Notes: generated by a model not told the origin, from the letters alone. DNA of 64,000 bases from Bryobacterales bacterium (GCA_003164035.1 PLRS01000035.1:1-64000); one strand, 5' to 3'. Numbered from the stretch's first letter, positions 1-8,122 are shown. A program made the numbers and translations.

Positions 1-602
1 TGGAGATGATCGAGGATTCGGAGAATATCGACGCGGTTGTGTCGAACTCCATCAGCAAGGCGTTGGCACTGGCCCTCGATTATGCTGCACTCTACGGCTC
101 CGGCGCTGCTCCGGCTCCGACAGGCATCAAGAATCAGAGCGGAGTAACCCTCACCGTTCTCGGCACCAACGGCTACTCGCTGGTTGACTGGTCGAAGTTC
201 TCTCAGGGGATCTCGACCCTCATGCAAGCGAACGTCGAAGGGCCGTTTGGTGCGATTTACAGCGCACGTACCGCGGGCGAGCTGGACAACCTCCGCAATA
301 CCTTGGGCGACCCCATGCGCCAGCCAGACCTGGTGGCGAAGATGGCGAAGTTCGTCAGCAATCAGGTTCCCAATACCCTCACGGTCGGAACCGCGACCAC
401 AACCAGCGATGCTTTCATCGGACAGTGGGACCAGTGCATGATTGGGTACCGCAACTCCATGACGATGGAGATTTCGCGTGAGGCGGCCGATTCGACCGGG
501 AGCGCGTTCACGAATGCCCAGGTGTGGATTCGGGCGTACCTTCGCGCCGATGTGCAGCTTGCGCATCCGCAGGCCTTCAACGTTTTGACGGGCCTTCTGT
601 AG
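1..602 (+). CDS. HK97-family phage major capsid protein, C-terminal part (5' partial)
   Basis: The frame is open from the window edge to a TAG at 600-602, so only about the last 200 residues are visible and the true start lies outside. The sequence has the look of HK97-fold capsid C-termini: a stretch rich in small residues around Gly-Ser-Gly-Ala-Ala-Pro (about residues 31-37), then a segment on trimming and folding subunits, then a late Phe-x-x-x-Gln-x-x-Ile-Arg-like strand (VWIRAYLRADVQL) that normally closes the P and A domains. The protein would form the icosahedral phage head. The first in-frame ATG at 6 is internal, not a start. The gene is followed by two structured repeat units and, further on, an integrase, so it belongs to a prophage or prophage remnant extending to the left of the window. 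The capsid call rests on overall pattern, not on a catalytic motif. Confidence 0.75.
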   Translation, partial: EMIEDSENIDAVVSNSISKALALALDYAALYGSGAAPAPTGIKNQSGVTLTVLGTNGYSLVDWSKFSQGISTLMQANVEGPFGAIYSARTAGELDNLRNTLGDPMRQPDLVAKMAKFVSNQVPNTLTVGTATTTSDAFIGQWDQCMIGYRNSMTMEISREAADSTGSAFTNAQVWIRAYLRADVQLAHPQAFNVLTGLL

Positions 603-607
603 GCTCA

Positions 608-740
608 ACGACATTGCCGGCGCATCCTCAGCCTCATGACCGGCAGGCAACGCTGCCTCTTCCAGATTTTCAGGGCAGCACAAACCGTTGCTCCTTGATG
701 GGCTGAACTTGGGGGCCGCTAGTTCGCACCTAGCGGTCCC
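608..740 (+). ncRNA. Candidate structured RNA unit 1 (pseudoknot plus closing hairpin)
   Basis: This is the first of two related units after the capsid gene. A hairpin pairs TGCCGG at 615-620 with CCGGCA at 640-645. Its loop holds TCAGCC (628-633), which is complementary to GGCTGA (701-706), giving a possible H-type pseudoknot. The unit ends in an 11-bp hairpin, 712-722 with 730-740, that has no clear T-tract after it. The same layout recurs at 756-869 with compensating changes. No known RNA family is recognised; a phage regulatory RNA or riboswitch-like leader is inferred from structure only. Confidence 0.45.
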
Positions 741-755
741 TGTATTCCAAAGTTC

Positions 756-869
756 GACGACATTGCCGGCGCATCCGTCAGCTAATGACCGGCAGGGCTA
801 CTTCATCGGCCTCCTTGATGGCTGACTTCGCGGGGGACCGCTGGCGATTGACGGCGGTCCCCTGCTTTT
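756..869 (+). ncRNA. Candidate structured RNA unit 2 (pseudoknot plus terminator-like hairpin)
   Basis: This is the second copy of the structured unit. TGCCGG (763-768 region) pairs with CCGGCA (788-794 region). The loop holds GTCAGC (777-782), which pairs with GCTGAC (821-826); compared with unit 1 the pairing register shifts by one base and both strands change together. It closes with GGGGACCGC (833-841) paired with GCGGTCCCC (854-862), followed by TGCTTTT, which looks like a rho-independent terminator. A start codon at 902 follows with a GAGGA ribosome binding site, so the unit could be the leader of that gene or an independent transcript. Confidence 0.45.
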
Positions 870-901
870 GAGCTTCCAAATCAAACCCCGAGGACATCTC
901 T

Positions 902-1180
902 ATGAACGGAACCACCGAAACCTGCGCTGCCGAGAAGGTCTTAACCTCTGGAAAGTTTCAAGGCGCTCGTGTACGCGATATCGCTGACCGTGAGGAGTTG
1001 GCGCTCCATGCAGCCCGCGGCGGATATTGCGCGCGAGAGGACCGGGACGCCATGCGCGCCTATATCCGGAGCCTGTGGGAACAGCAACGGTGGATTGGCG
1101 GCCGGCGGGATCGACCTCGGCTACCAGGTGGGCGCCCGCCTCGGCATAAGGCGCCACGCCAACATAAGGCGGACCTGTGA
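902..1180 (+). CDS. Small phage protein, possibly DUF3820-like
   Basis: The ATG at 902 follows a GAGGA ribosome binding site at about 889-894. The first 50 residues (GKFQGARVRDIADREEL, then ARGGYCAREDRDAMRAYIRSL) resemble small phage proteins built on a Gly-Lys-Phe/Tyr-x-Gly-x-x-hydrophobic motif followed by a short helical segment. From about residue 55 the translation turns into an Arg/Pro-rich tail that looks like out-of-frame GC-rich DNA. A shift of one frame near 1090 would read Gly-Ile-Asp-Leu-Gly-Tyr, so either a frameshift or simple overrun is possible. Function unknown. Confidence 0.35.
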   Translation: MNGTTETCAAEKVLTSGKFQGARVRDIADREELALHAARGGYCAREDRDAMRAYIRSLWEQQRWIGGRRDRPRLPGGRPPRHKAPRQHKADL

Positions 1181-1771
1181 CCTTCTGGGGGTGCCATCGT
1201 TGCAACCCAGCCCCTTAAGACCGTCCGCCGGTAGGGTGGGTCGGATCTCTGGCCGAGTGGCCGCGTTGATCGTGCGACCGTCGTTTACACGCGCGGACAG
1301 GTTTCAGACACGTTACCAGGTTTCAAGCACCAAACCAAGGTGTACAGGAAAACCATACAGTTTCTCCAATGGAACGGTGTAGCACTCCGCCGAAGTGCTA
1401 GTCCTGCAAATATCCTGGAAACCTGTAATAACCTGGCAAAACCTGGCACCTCCCGGCTCGATGCCCTGGTGAATCTGGCCCGCGCGGTGAATCGTCGGCT
1501 CCGGCTCGATGAATGGGGGTTTAAGTTTCCGCGCGTCTCCGTATTGGCCTACGCCCGCGCGGACGGGGGACCGCAACCTATCCTCCTTCGGTTGCGGTCC
1601 CGGTGGTTCTCGTATTTCCAGTCGCGGTGACTCGCGGGGTTTGCCTTGTCACGGCAAGCCCCGCATTTTTGCTTTCCGGAGAATTCGGAAACGGGGTGAG
1701 AAGGGTTTGAGGTCGAAGGGGCGTTCGGGTTCAGAGGGGGGATGCTTCCGGCTGTTTTGGGGGTTACACTA
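1181..1771. promoter_or_regulatory. Phage control region with clustered CAGGTT sites and no confident gene
   Basis: No convincing gene is seen in these 590 bases. CAGGTTTCA occurs twice in direct orientation at 1298-1306 and 1317-1325. The opposite orientation follows at 1416-1425, 1430-1436 and 1438-1446, where ACCTG recurs at 1421, 1431 and 1441, exactly 10 bp apart, so these copies face the same side of the helix. Between the two groups lies an inverted repeat, AGCACT (1381-1386) with AGTGCT (1394-1399). The position upstream of the helix-turn-helix and integrase genes suggests operator, excisionase-arm or iteron sites; which of these cannot be told from sequence. Confidence 0.45.
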
Positions 1772-2149
1772 ATGGGTGATTTCGGGTTGCTGAGTCCCGA
1801 GCGGGTATCGGAGATAACAGGACAGGCGATTACGACGTTGATGTCCTGGCGGTCGCGCAATGCGGGTCCGCCATTCGTAAAGATTGGCCGAAAAGTATGG
1901 TATCGGGAACAGGATCTACTCGCGTGGATAGAGAGTCGGGTCCGGGTGACAGACGATGAGCCTCGAACAACGCAACGGCAAGTGGTTCTACCGATTCTAC
2001 GCGCTAGGCCGCGAGTGGTCAAAGGACACCGGCTTGGTCGCCACAAAACGCAACGAGAGCGCGGCCACGATGATGGAGTCAGAGGCGCGCAAGCTGGTGA
2101 AGCAGGGGCGGGCGGACGAGCTGAGGCTCGATCCGAAGCCGTTCAGTAG
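1772..2149 (+). CDS. Helix-turn-helix (MerR/HTH_17-like) protein, probable excisionase
   Basis: The N-terminal 60 residues have the pattern of small DNA-binding excisionase-type proteins: LLSPERVSEITG (helix 1-turn), SWRSRNAGPPFVKIGRKVWYRE (recognition helix, then the wing typical of HTH_17), then DLLAWIES. ATG 1772 is preferred over ATG 1742 because a GGGGG stretch lies about 11 bases upstream, while the earlier ATG abuts its G-tract. The reading frame runs 194 bases into the integrase gene. Beyond about residue 70 it is Arg/Gly-rich and looks like a shadow of the integrase, so the true gene may have lost its stop codon. Xis-int order and overlap suit control of phage excision. Confidence 0.6.
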   Translation: MGDFGLLSPERVSEITGQAITTLMSWRSRNAGPPFVKIGRKVWYREQDLLAWIESRVRVTDDEPRTTQRQVVLPILRARPRVVKGHRLGRHKTQRERGHDDGVRGAQAGEAGAGGRAEARSEAVQ

Positions 2150-3098
2150 CGCGGCCGATATGTTCGTCCAGTGGGCGATGGGCGAGCATCGTGAGAAGCC
2201 GGAAACGTGGAAGCGGCTGCGCGGGAGTTGCACAAGCCTGAAGGCCTTCTTTGGGCATCAGCCTGTCCACACGATCACAGTGGGGCGTGTTCAGGACTAT
2301 ATGAGTTGGCGCCGGATCTGTACCGCGTGTGCCGGAAATGATCCGGGGTGCGAGGTCTGTGAGGGAACCGCACGGGGGGTCGCTGAGGTCACGCTGAGGC
2401 ATGATCTCCACGCGCTGTCGCCGTTGTTTCAGTACGCCATCGATCACAACTGGTGCGTTCATAATCCAGTCGAAAAGGTCAAGATACCAAGCGACAAGGA
2501 TGCGGTCCGTATTCACGTGCTCACTCCGGGTGAAGAGATGAAGTACTTCGCCGCGGCGCGCGCGATTCCACACCTGTATGACCTGGGGCGCCTGATGATC
2601 TTGCAGGGACCGCGGCCGTCAGAGGTGATGCAGGCCCGCGTAGAACATATCGACCTCAAGAGCGGTACGTGGTCTATCCCTCAGTCGAAATCGACGGCGG
2701 GGCGCCGGACGCTGAAACTGGTACCGGAAGCTCGGGCGATCATGGAGGCGCGGGTCGCGGGCGCGACGCCTGCGGGTTGGCTCTTTGAAGGCAAGGCCAA
2801 GAATTCTCGACTGACGGACGCGGGGAACGGCCATCAGAAGATCCTGAAAAACACTGGTCTGGCGTTCGTGCTCTATGACCTCCGTCACACGTTCGCTACG
2901 CGCATGGCTGAGCGGGGTTGCGACGTGATGGCTCTAGCGAAGATCCTCGGTCACGCGAACCTGAGAACGGTAATGCGATACGTCCACATCGGGCAAGAGC
3001 ATCTTGAGGTCGCAATGCTGAAATTCGGCGAAGGCGCGCGACTGGAGCAGGAGCCTAAGATCCCGTTGGCGGATGGGAGACGGGAGACGATTCAGTAG
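1956..3098 (+). CDS. Phage tyrosine recombinase / integrase
   Basis: The protein has 380 residues, a normal length for a phage integrase. An N-terminal arm-binding part (1-60) is followed by a core-binding SAM-like domain (about 65-175) and the catalytic domain. Catalytic positions visible are Arg220 in the box GPRPSE, Lys245 in the beta-turn, Arg310 in LRHTFAT, His333 in ILGHANL and nucleophile Tyr342. The usual first His of the HxxR box is Tyr307. An unusual Cys4 loop, C122-x2-C125-x6-C132-x2-C135, sits inside the core-binding domain and looks like a zinc knuckle. The gene lies 460 bp from a tRNA-Cys gene whose 3' end points toward it, the usual place for an integrase near its attachment site. 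The start ATG overlaps the upstream helix-turn-helix gene. Confidence 0.9.
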   Translation: MSLEQRNGKWFYRFYALGREWSKDTGLVATKRNESAATMMESEARKLVKQGRADELRLDPKPFSSAADMFVQWAMGEHREKPETWKRLRGSCTSLKAFFGHQPVHTITVGRVQDYMSWRRICTACAGNDPGCEVCEGTARGVAEVTLRHDLHALSPLFQYAIDHNWCVHNPVEKVKIPSDKDAVRIHVLTPGEEMKYFAAARAIPHLYDLGRLMILQGPRPSEVMQARVEHIDLKSGTWSIPQSKSTAGRRTLKLVPEARAIMEARVAGATPAGWLFEGKAKNSRLTDAGNGHQKILKNTGLAFVLYDLRHTFATRMAERGCDVMALAKILGHANLRTVMRYVHIGQEHLEVAMLKFGEGARLEQEPKIPLADGRRETIQ

Positions 3099-3432
3099 CA
3101 GTCCGTGGCGCCTTCCATCGCCTCCCGACGCGGTACGTCTCGCCTGAGAGGATCTGAGAATACATCCGTTCAAGTTGCGCTGTGCTCCGGTTGGCAATGG
3201 AGCGCTGTGGATCAATAACGCCCTGCTCCGTTCGCCACTTGATTATGAATTGCAGTAGAACGTCACGCCTGATTACCGGCTGCTGAGCGGTCGGAGTGGC
3301 CGGCGGGGCAGTCTCCCTTGATCGGGCGCGCCTGCCGTTACAGTATCGAGACCACAAAATCTTCAATTCGCGGGCCGTGATTTCGGCTCGGCAGTGGGGG
3401 CACCGAAGAGCATTTTCTACCACTTGGACCAT
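3055..3432 (-). CDS. Small zinc-ribbon protein of phage or mobile DNA
   Basis: A 125-residue protein, convergent with the integrase and overlapping its last 44 bases. The ATG at 3432 is chosen because the family-like part begins there; the longer frame from 3516 reads unlike protein. Near the N-terminus Cys-Pro-His-Cys is followed by ITARELKILWSRYCNGRRA, the pattern of small CPHC proteins common on phages and mobile DNA, in which a single zinc-binding half is followed by a short basic helix. The rest (IRRDVLLQFIIKWRTEQG) is helical. Function is unknown; nucleic-acid binding is inferred. Confidence 0.5.
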   Translation of the reverse strand: MVQVVENALRCPHCRAEITARELKILWSRYCNGRRARSRETAPPATPTAQQPVIRRDVLLQFIIKWRTEQGVIDPQRSIANRSTAQLERMYSQILSGETYRVGRRWKAPRTATESSPVSHPPTGS

Positions 3433-3556
3433 GGAACATAATTCTAGTCCGAATCCAGTCCGAATGCCACCGCAGTTTTCCCCTGAATCTCGGCAAGTGA
3501 GAGCAAGTCTCTGCAAGGTAGCAAGTAGCCTGGAATCAGTCGAAAGGATTGGAAGT

Positions 3557-3633
<77 letters not shown>

Positions 3634-3653
3634 GAACCCAAAGAACTAACTGC

Positions 3654-3682
3654 AACATAACCCGCCGGGCGGGAAAAGTCAA
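3654..3682 (-). promoter_or_regulatory. Sigma-70-type promoter of tRNA-Cys
   Basis: On the minus strand TTGACT (3677-3682) and TATGTT (3654-3659) are separated by exactly 17 bases. The -10 box lies 20 bases upstream of the mature tRNA 5' end at 3633. The spacer contains a GC-rich palindrome (CCCGCCGGGCGGG on the plus strand), which may serve growth-rate control. Confidence 0.65.
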
Positions 3683-3926
3683 TTCCGTCGCAGGCCGTCC
3701 CCTTCCGTTCCGAGCTTTGGCAAACCGGCCTTTCTCTCTTGCCTCTCTCCCAGCGCTGCCCCACATCGCTGTCGCCGGACCCACCGATGGCCAGATTGCC
3801 GTCGCTTCGGGCCGCCGCTTGGTTCGCGGATTGAGCCCGCCGCGCGGGAAACGGCGCCGCCCTTTTGGCGAAACCGCCGCGTCGAGAGCGCAACCAACGG
3901 ACCTCCATATACACAATAAAGGAGTC
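3683..3926. other. Intergenic DNA between the tRNA promoter and the glycosyltransferase relic
   Basis: No gene is supported in this stretch; the continuous plus frame has no start context and is rich in Arg and Pro. Around 3780-3825 a short translation (TDGQIAVASG) resembles TDGRIAIATG near the end of the giant protein encoded at 4160-7996, so it may be a worn relic of a further copy. The match is too short to be firm. Confidence 0.3.
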
Positions 3927-4092
3927 ATGTCGCCGCCGTCGGTATTTCCGAATCGAAAGCCCGACTCCCTTTCTCCGCGAGGAGCCGCGAGATGTCATTA
4001 TAATGATGGACCATCTCGACAGCGATTTGTATGCCGCGCTCAGAACGGACAAGAGGGAGGACGGGAACAGGATCAGCCAGCGTCTGTCTGAA
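3927..4092 (+). pseudogene. Relic of a GT39-like glycosyltransferase gene with a large internal deletion
   Basis: Bases 3927-3993 match the first 66 bases of the glycosyltransferase gene at 9012 (start codon, then FPNRKPDSLSPRGAA against FPDRKPDSLSPRGAA). Bases 3992-4092 match the 3' end of the same gene from about 10411 (GATGTCATTATAATGA, then a block that aligns base by base to about 10510). About 1.33 kb of the intact gene is missing between the two parts, and both break points lie in a similar GCGGCCG/GCGGGCCG sequence, which suggests a microhomology deletion. A good ribosome binding site (AAAGGAG) precedes the ATG. No functional product is expected. Confidence 0.8.
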
Positions 4093-4159
4093 GCGGACGC
4101 CTCCGGCCCGGACTGCCTCCGGAGACGACGGCGCGGTATCTTAGTTCCATGAGCCCGAT

Positions 4160-7100
4160 ATGCGTGTAAGTGGTTTGGCCGCCTGTGCCGTGTTGTTGTG
4201 CCTGGGCCGGGCTCTGGCGGCCCAATCGGTCAACGTGGTAGGGGCCACGCCCACTCAGGCCGTGGTGGCCATCGGAAACGCGAACGGCTTTTGCACGCTG
4301 GCCATGTCGGAGTCCTCCAGTTTCGCGCCCTTGGCGCACGACGTGGATCCCCACCTCTATCCCAGTTCCAATATCGATATGTTGCGGCCGGACACCATCG
4401 TCCAAAGCGACGGAACCCGTCTGGTAACCCTGGGCCACATGACGGGCGACCGCGCGTTGGCCGCCGCCACAACCTACTACCTGGGAGTTTCCGGCTGCGG
4501 CGCAAGCGTCACCGTCACTATCGCTACGCCTACCGTCGGCGTTGGCACCACCATGCAGTGGCCGGTGCCCATCGACCCGTCCGGCTGGGGCAGGCTGGGC
4601 TTCCCCAAGATCGATCTGGTCCATCGGCACAGTTACGTCGACCCGCTCACGGGCGTCCGCATGATTCCGATCAACCTGGCCGGGCATTGGTCCTGGCGAA
4701 CTGGCGGCGGTTGGGGCGCAACCTACCCGTTCACGCAGACCGGATCCAACGCCTTCGCCGATTACGCCGGCGGTTCCGGCTGGAATAATCCGGCGGATGT
4801 GCTCAAGGGCTCCTCCAGCCAGTCCTCCACCGGCAGCACCAGTCCCATCGACCTCTATACCGGCGCGGAGACACCCGACCGCTCGCCCTGGCAGGGCTGG
4901 CATACCTTCGACGATTTGGGGCTTTTGATCTACGGCTCGGCGTCGAGCGGCTCGGCTCCCGACAACCAGATCTCCCTCTGCATTTTCCTGAACCCATCCG
5001 GGGGCTGCGTGGGCCAGCCCATTATCATCAGCCTTCCCACCCAGTTTGCACAGGTGGCCTCAGCAGGCAGCGACCCCGACCACCCCTGGCCGGCCAGTTT
5101 CCCTTCGCCCCTATTCGCGGGCTGGGGAATCCATGCCCCCATCCCCGCCGAACGGCGCATGTCGAGCGGCAACTTATCCGCCTCGGGCGGCGTCCTGACC
5201 CTCGCGTCAATCAACGGCACGCAGTATTTCTCCGACGCTCTGTTCAAAGGCAATCGCATCAAAATCGCCGGCTCCGGATGCTCGCCCAACTCGATGTGCA
5301 CGATCGTCTCGGTGGCCAATGCCGCCTCCGCGGCCATCGCCGAAAACATCTCGGTGAGCAACGCGGCCTTTTTCGCCTATGGCTGGGGCGTTCGCATCCA
5401 GAAGGTCACAGCCAACGGAACCATTGTCGTGGGTGCGCGCTGGAAAGCGGCGGGCAGCGCAACCGTGGGAACCCGAGCCGACCCGACGCCCTGCTCGTTC
5501 CTCCAGGTCACTTCGGGGGATGGCAAAACCGGCTACGTCTGCGAGGTCAGCAGCCCGCAAACCGGCACCGACTACTTCTATTTCGTCGCCGACGACGGCA
5601 CCATTCGCCGTTTCAGCGCCGCCCTCACCCCCAACCATCAGACCCAGCTCAACTCCATGCCCGCCGCGGACCGTCCGGCTGGCCCCGCCAACAACGCCTA
5701 CTTCCCTCTCGGTTTCGACCCGGTGAACCCTAATCTGTTCTACGCGGCGTGCCCCAACACCAGTGGCTCCTCGTCGATCTACCAGTTAGCTTATAGCGGC
5801 GATTATACTCAGGACCTCGATTTTCAATACGCCGGTGGCAGCGATACTACCCTCCCCGATAATTATGCCCCGGCGCTGGACCACATGACCTGGACTAACC
5901 TAATGCCCCCCAGCCAGGGAAGGGACCTGAACTCGCAGGTGGTCGCCGCCTATCCCAACTACAACGCCGCCATATTTGGCGATTGGAAGCACCCAAGTTT
6001 TGCCGGCGTATCCGGAGGCAAGGCTTTTTTCTACAATCTGTACTCGGGTCAGGACGGCGGTCCCGCGTGGATCGCCGTCGTCGATCTGCCTTCCGGCAAT
6101 CTTACCAACCTGATTCACACCGCCGATGGGACCGGCACCAACGACCTTCTGCGCTGGGGTGCGGAGCACTCCGTGCAGGCCGTCAACGCCGTTCCCAATA
6201 CCATGTTTCAGGCCACCAACACACTGAATTCCAACAACCCGGGCAAGTTGTTGGGCGGCCCCTTCGTGATGGCGGTTCTGGGCGTCTCGCGCGGCGGGTC
6301 GTTTTCCTCGAATACCGCGTTGCCGTGGCCTCCCGATTCCAGCTACGATTCCGCGTGCCCGGCCACCAACCCTTATGTCTCTCTGGGCGCCGCCGGCAAT
6401 CAATGTGTCACCCTGCACCTGCCCGCCGGAGGCGCCTGCAGTCCCGCTCCCACCCCGGCAGAACTGGCGCAATGGCCTTGTCCCTGGAACGCGAGTTACT
6501 CCCAGCCGATAGCTCTCGCCGTTGGCGACAGCATGGTGGATTACAGCAAAGGCAGCAATCAAGGCGACAACGAGCATTTCCGCGTTCTTTCGATTGCCGC
6601 CCTTGGCGATGGCAGCCTGTCGGTAGTGGCGGAGCGGGACGCCATGCTCGACTACTGCTGCGCCAAGGGCGATCATGTTGTCAATGGCGTGAGTAACTGC
6701 CTGGGCTCGGTAGCCCAGACCACGCACGCCAACGGCTGGCAGATCATGATGACGCCGGGCCGGCAAAACGCGTGCAACTCCCAGGTCGCCTATCTGAATC
6801 TCGCCACCGGTGCTACCGGAGAAGTGAGCCGCCTGTTGCAGGGACACGGAGACCTGGCCGCGGGTGTATTCACTCCGGGTAACCTCTCCTACATCACCGC
6901 CAGTGCGGTCATCCAGGACGCGCCTTTTTCCAGCCTGTTTCCCGTTCCCGCCGTCGATACCTCCATCGGCTATCCCTCCTTCGCCGGGACCACTCTCCCG
7001 GTGGGTTCCAATCTGGTCCAGACCTATGTCACCCGCATTCGCAGCAACCTCCCTCCCGCTCTTCCCAATGCCCTGCCGTGGATGATCGACGATAACTCGC

Positions 7101-7996
7101 TCAATGACAGCTACGGTGGGCAGAGTCTTGGCTCACGCACTCTCACCCGGGTAAGCGGCGACATCTACCAGATTCAAGTGCTCGGGCTGGCCCCGGGCAA
7201 TCTCAATTACAAAACCTTCCCGTTGATCGGTTGGGCTGGGCGCTATGCCCTCAAGGATGTCAGCGGACCCAACTCGAGCCTCTCCCGCTCCGGCGCCTTT
7301 ACCGTGTGCCAAGCCTTGTTTGCCAACGAGTGCGTCGCCGGCAGCCAGCCCGGCAACGTATACGTGAACGTGCCCTCCGCCACCGACGACGGCAATTGCG
7401 ATATCGCTTCGCCATGGGCCAATCTCCCTTGCGTAGTCTCCGGCCTGCCTTCCGGCGGCGGCTTCCGCCAGCAGGCCATCGATGCGCCCGACCCCAATGG
7501 GAATCGCTCCCGCTTCCTCGGCTACCTGTTTGCCAGCCCCGGCCAACACTATCCCTACAGCGCCGTCGGCGGATTGACCGATGGCCGGATCGCCATCGCT
7601 ACAGGCTCGCATTTGGTTGGCGGATGGGGCACCGTCTCCTGGGCCATCCCCCTGCCCCCCTGGCAGGACGACGGCGTGAAGCGCAATCAATGGCAGTCGA
7701 TTTTCGTCCCGGTCCCGGCCGGCGCCCCATACGCCGAGGTCCAGTTCGGCTATTCCCGCTACGGCTCGCCGGCCCAGTTCCGCTGCACCCCCCGCGCGGA
7801 AAGCTGCAATACCTCTTCCCCGCAGGGTGTGCCGTTTAACTTCGAATCCGAGACCCGCAGCCTCACCAATTGCCAGGGCGGCTGCATCGTCCAGGTCCCC
7901 GTCATCGCCCCCAACGTGGTCTATTATCGTGTCCGCCAATCCCCGGATGGCGTCAACTGGACCAACGGCGATATCCGGACAGCCATCCAGCCGTGA
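4160..7996 (+). CDS. Giant secreted protein, family A (paralogue of 10824-14801)
   Basis: A 1278-residue protein with an N-terminal signal peptide (residues 1-21, ending Ala-Leu-Ala-Ala). It has no other membrane span. Composition is Ser/Gly/Thr/Ala-rich with many short aromatic motifs, as in beta-rich extracellular proteins. It shares ordered blocks with the protein encoded at 10824-14801: TLGHMTGDRAL, TTYYLGVSGCG, GNQCVT, CPWNASYSQP, EHFRV, QGHGDL, VSGP and near the end FGYSR and RAESCNT. Cysteines in these blocks are shared, suggesting conserved disulfides. The start at 4160 gives the signal peptide directly; ribosome binding is weak. The gene lies next to a glycosyltransferase relic and before a methyltransferase. 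No known domain or active site is recognised; cell-surface or secreted function is inferred. Confidence 0.75.
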   Translation: MRVSGLAACAVLLCLGRALAAQSVNVVGATPTQAVVAIGNANGFCTLAMSESSSFAPLAHDVDPHLYPSSNIDMLRPDTIVQSDGTRLVTLGHMTGDRALAAATTYYLGVSGCGASVTVTIATPTVGVGTTMQWPVPIDPSGWGRLGFPKIDLVHRHSYVDPLTGVRMIPINLAGHWSWRTGGGWGATYPFTQTGSNAFADYAGGSGWNNPADVLKGSSSQSSTGSTSPIDLYTGAETPDRSPWQGWHTFDDLGLLIYGSASSGSAPDNQISLCIFLNPSGGCVGQPIIISLPTQFAQVASAGSDPDHPWPASFPSPLFAGWGIHAPIPAERRMSSGNLSASGGVLTLASINGTQYFSDALFKGNRIKIAGSGCSPNSMCTIVSVANAASAAIAENISVSNAAFFAYGWGVRIQKVTANGTIVVGARWKAAGSATVGTRADPTPCSFLQVTSGDGKTGYVCEVSSPQTGTDYFYFVADDGTIRRFSAALTPNHQTQLNSMPAADRPAGPANNAYFPLGFDPVNPNLFYAACPNTSGSSSIYQLAYSGDYTQDLDFQYAGGSDTTLPDNYAPALDHMTWTNLMPPSQGRDLNSQVVAAYPNYNAAIFGDWKHPSFAGVSGGKAFFYNLYSGQDGGPAWIAVVDLPSGNLTNLIHTADGTGTNDLLRWGAEHSVQAVNAVPNTMFQATNTLNSNNPGKLLGGPFVMAVLGVSRGGSFSSNTALPWPPDSSYDSACPATNPYVSLGAAGNQCVTLHLPAGGACSPAPTPAELAQWPCPWNASYSQPIALAVGDSMVDYSKGSNQGDNEHFRVLSIAALGDGSLSVVAERDAMLDYCCAKGDHVVNGVSNCLGSVAQTTHANGWQIMMTPGRQNACNSQVAYLNLATGATGEVSRLLQGHGDLAAGVFTPGNLSYITASAVIQDAPFSSLFPVPAVDTSIGYPSFAGTTLPVGSNLVQTYVTRIRSNLPPALPNALPWMIDDNSLNDSYGGQSLGSRTLTRVSGDIYQIQVLGLAPGNLNYKTFPLIGWAGRYALKDVSGPNSSLSRSGAFTVCQALFANECVAGSQPGNVYVNVPSATDDGNCDIASPWANLPCVVSGLPSGGGFRQQAIDAPDPNGNRSRFLGYLFASPGQHYPYSAVGGLTDGRIAIATGSHLVGGWGTVSWAIPLPPWQDDGVKRNQWQSIFVPVPAGAPYAEVQFGYSRYGSPAQFRCTPRAESCNTSSPQGVPFNFESETRSLTNCQGGCIVQVPVIAPNVVYYRVRQSPDGVNWTNGDIRTAIQP

Positions 7997-8116
7997 GCCC
8001 GATCTTTGGCCGTGTCTCCATCGCGATGCGTGAACCCGCGAGGCTCAAAGCGCTCTGGAAAAGGATCGGACGGCCAGCGGCGCCCGGTCGCGGCTTCCTG
8101 TATGAAAGGAACGCTA

Positions 8117-8122
8117 TATAAT
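8117..8122 (+). promoter_or_regulatory. Candidate -10 box for the methyltransferase gene
   Basis: A perfect TATAAT lies 29 bases upstream of ATG 8151. The -35 region about 17 bases further up (TTCCTG) is weak, so the promoter is plausible but unproven. Confidence 0.4.

Noticed and set aside
1340-1630. Plus-strand 96-residue open frame in the phage control region
   Set aside because: It crosses the CAGGTT site array and has no ribosome binding site or family pattern.
1742-1771. Upstream ATG for the helix-turn-helix gene
   Set aside because: The G-tract ends directly at this ATG, leaving no spacing for ribosome binding; ATG 1772 suits better.
3770-3830. Short similarity to the end of the giant protein (TDGQIAVASG against TDGRIAIATG)
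   Set aside because: About 20 residues only, no further match on either side; it may be a relic but chance cannot be excluded.
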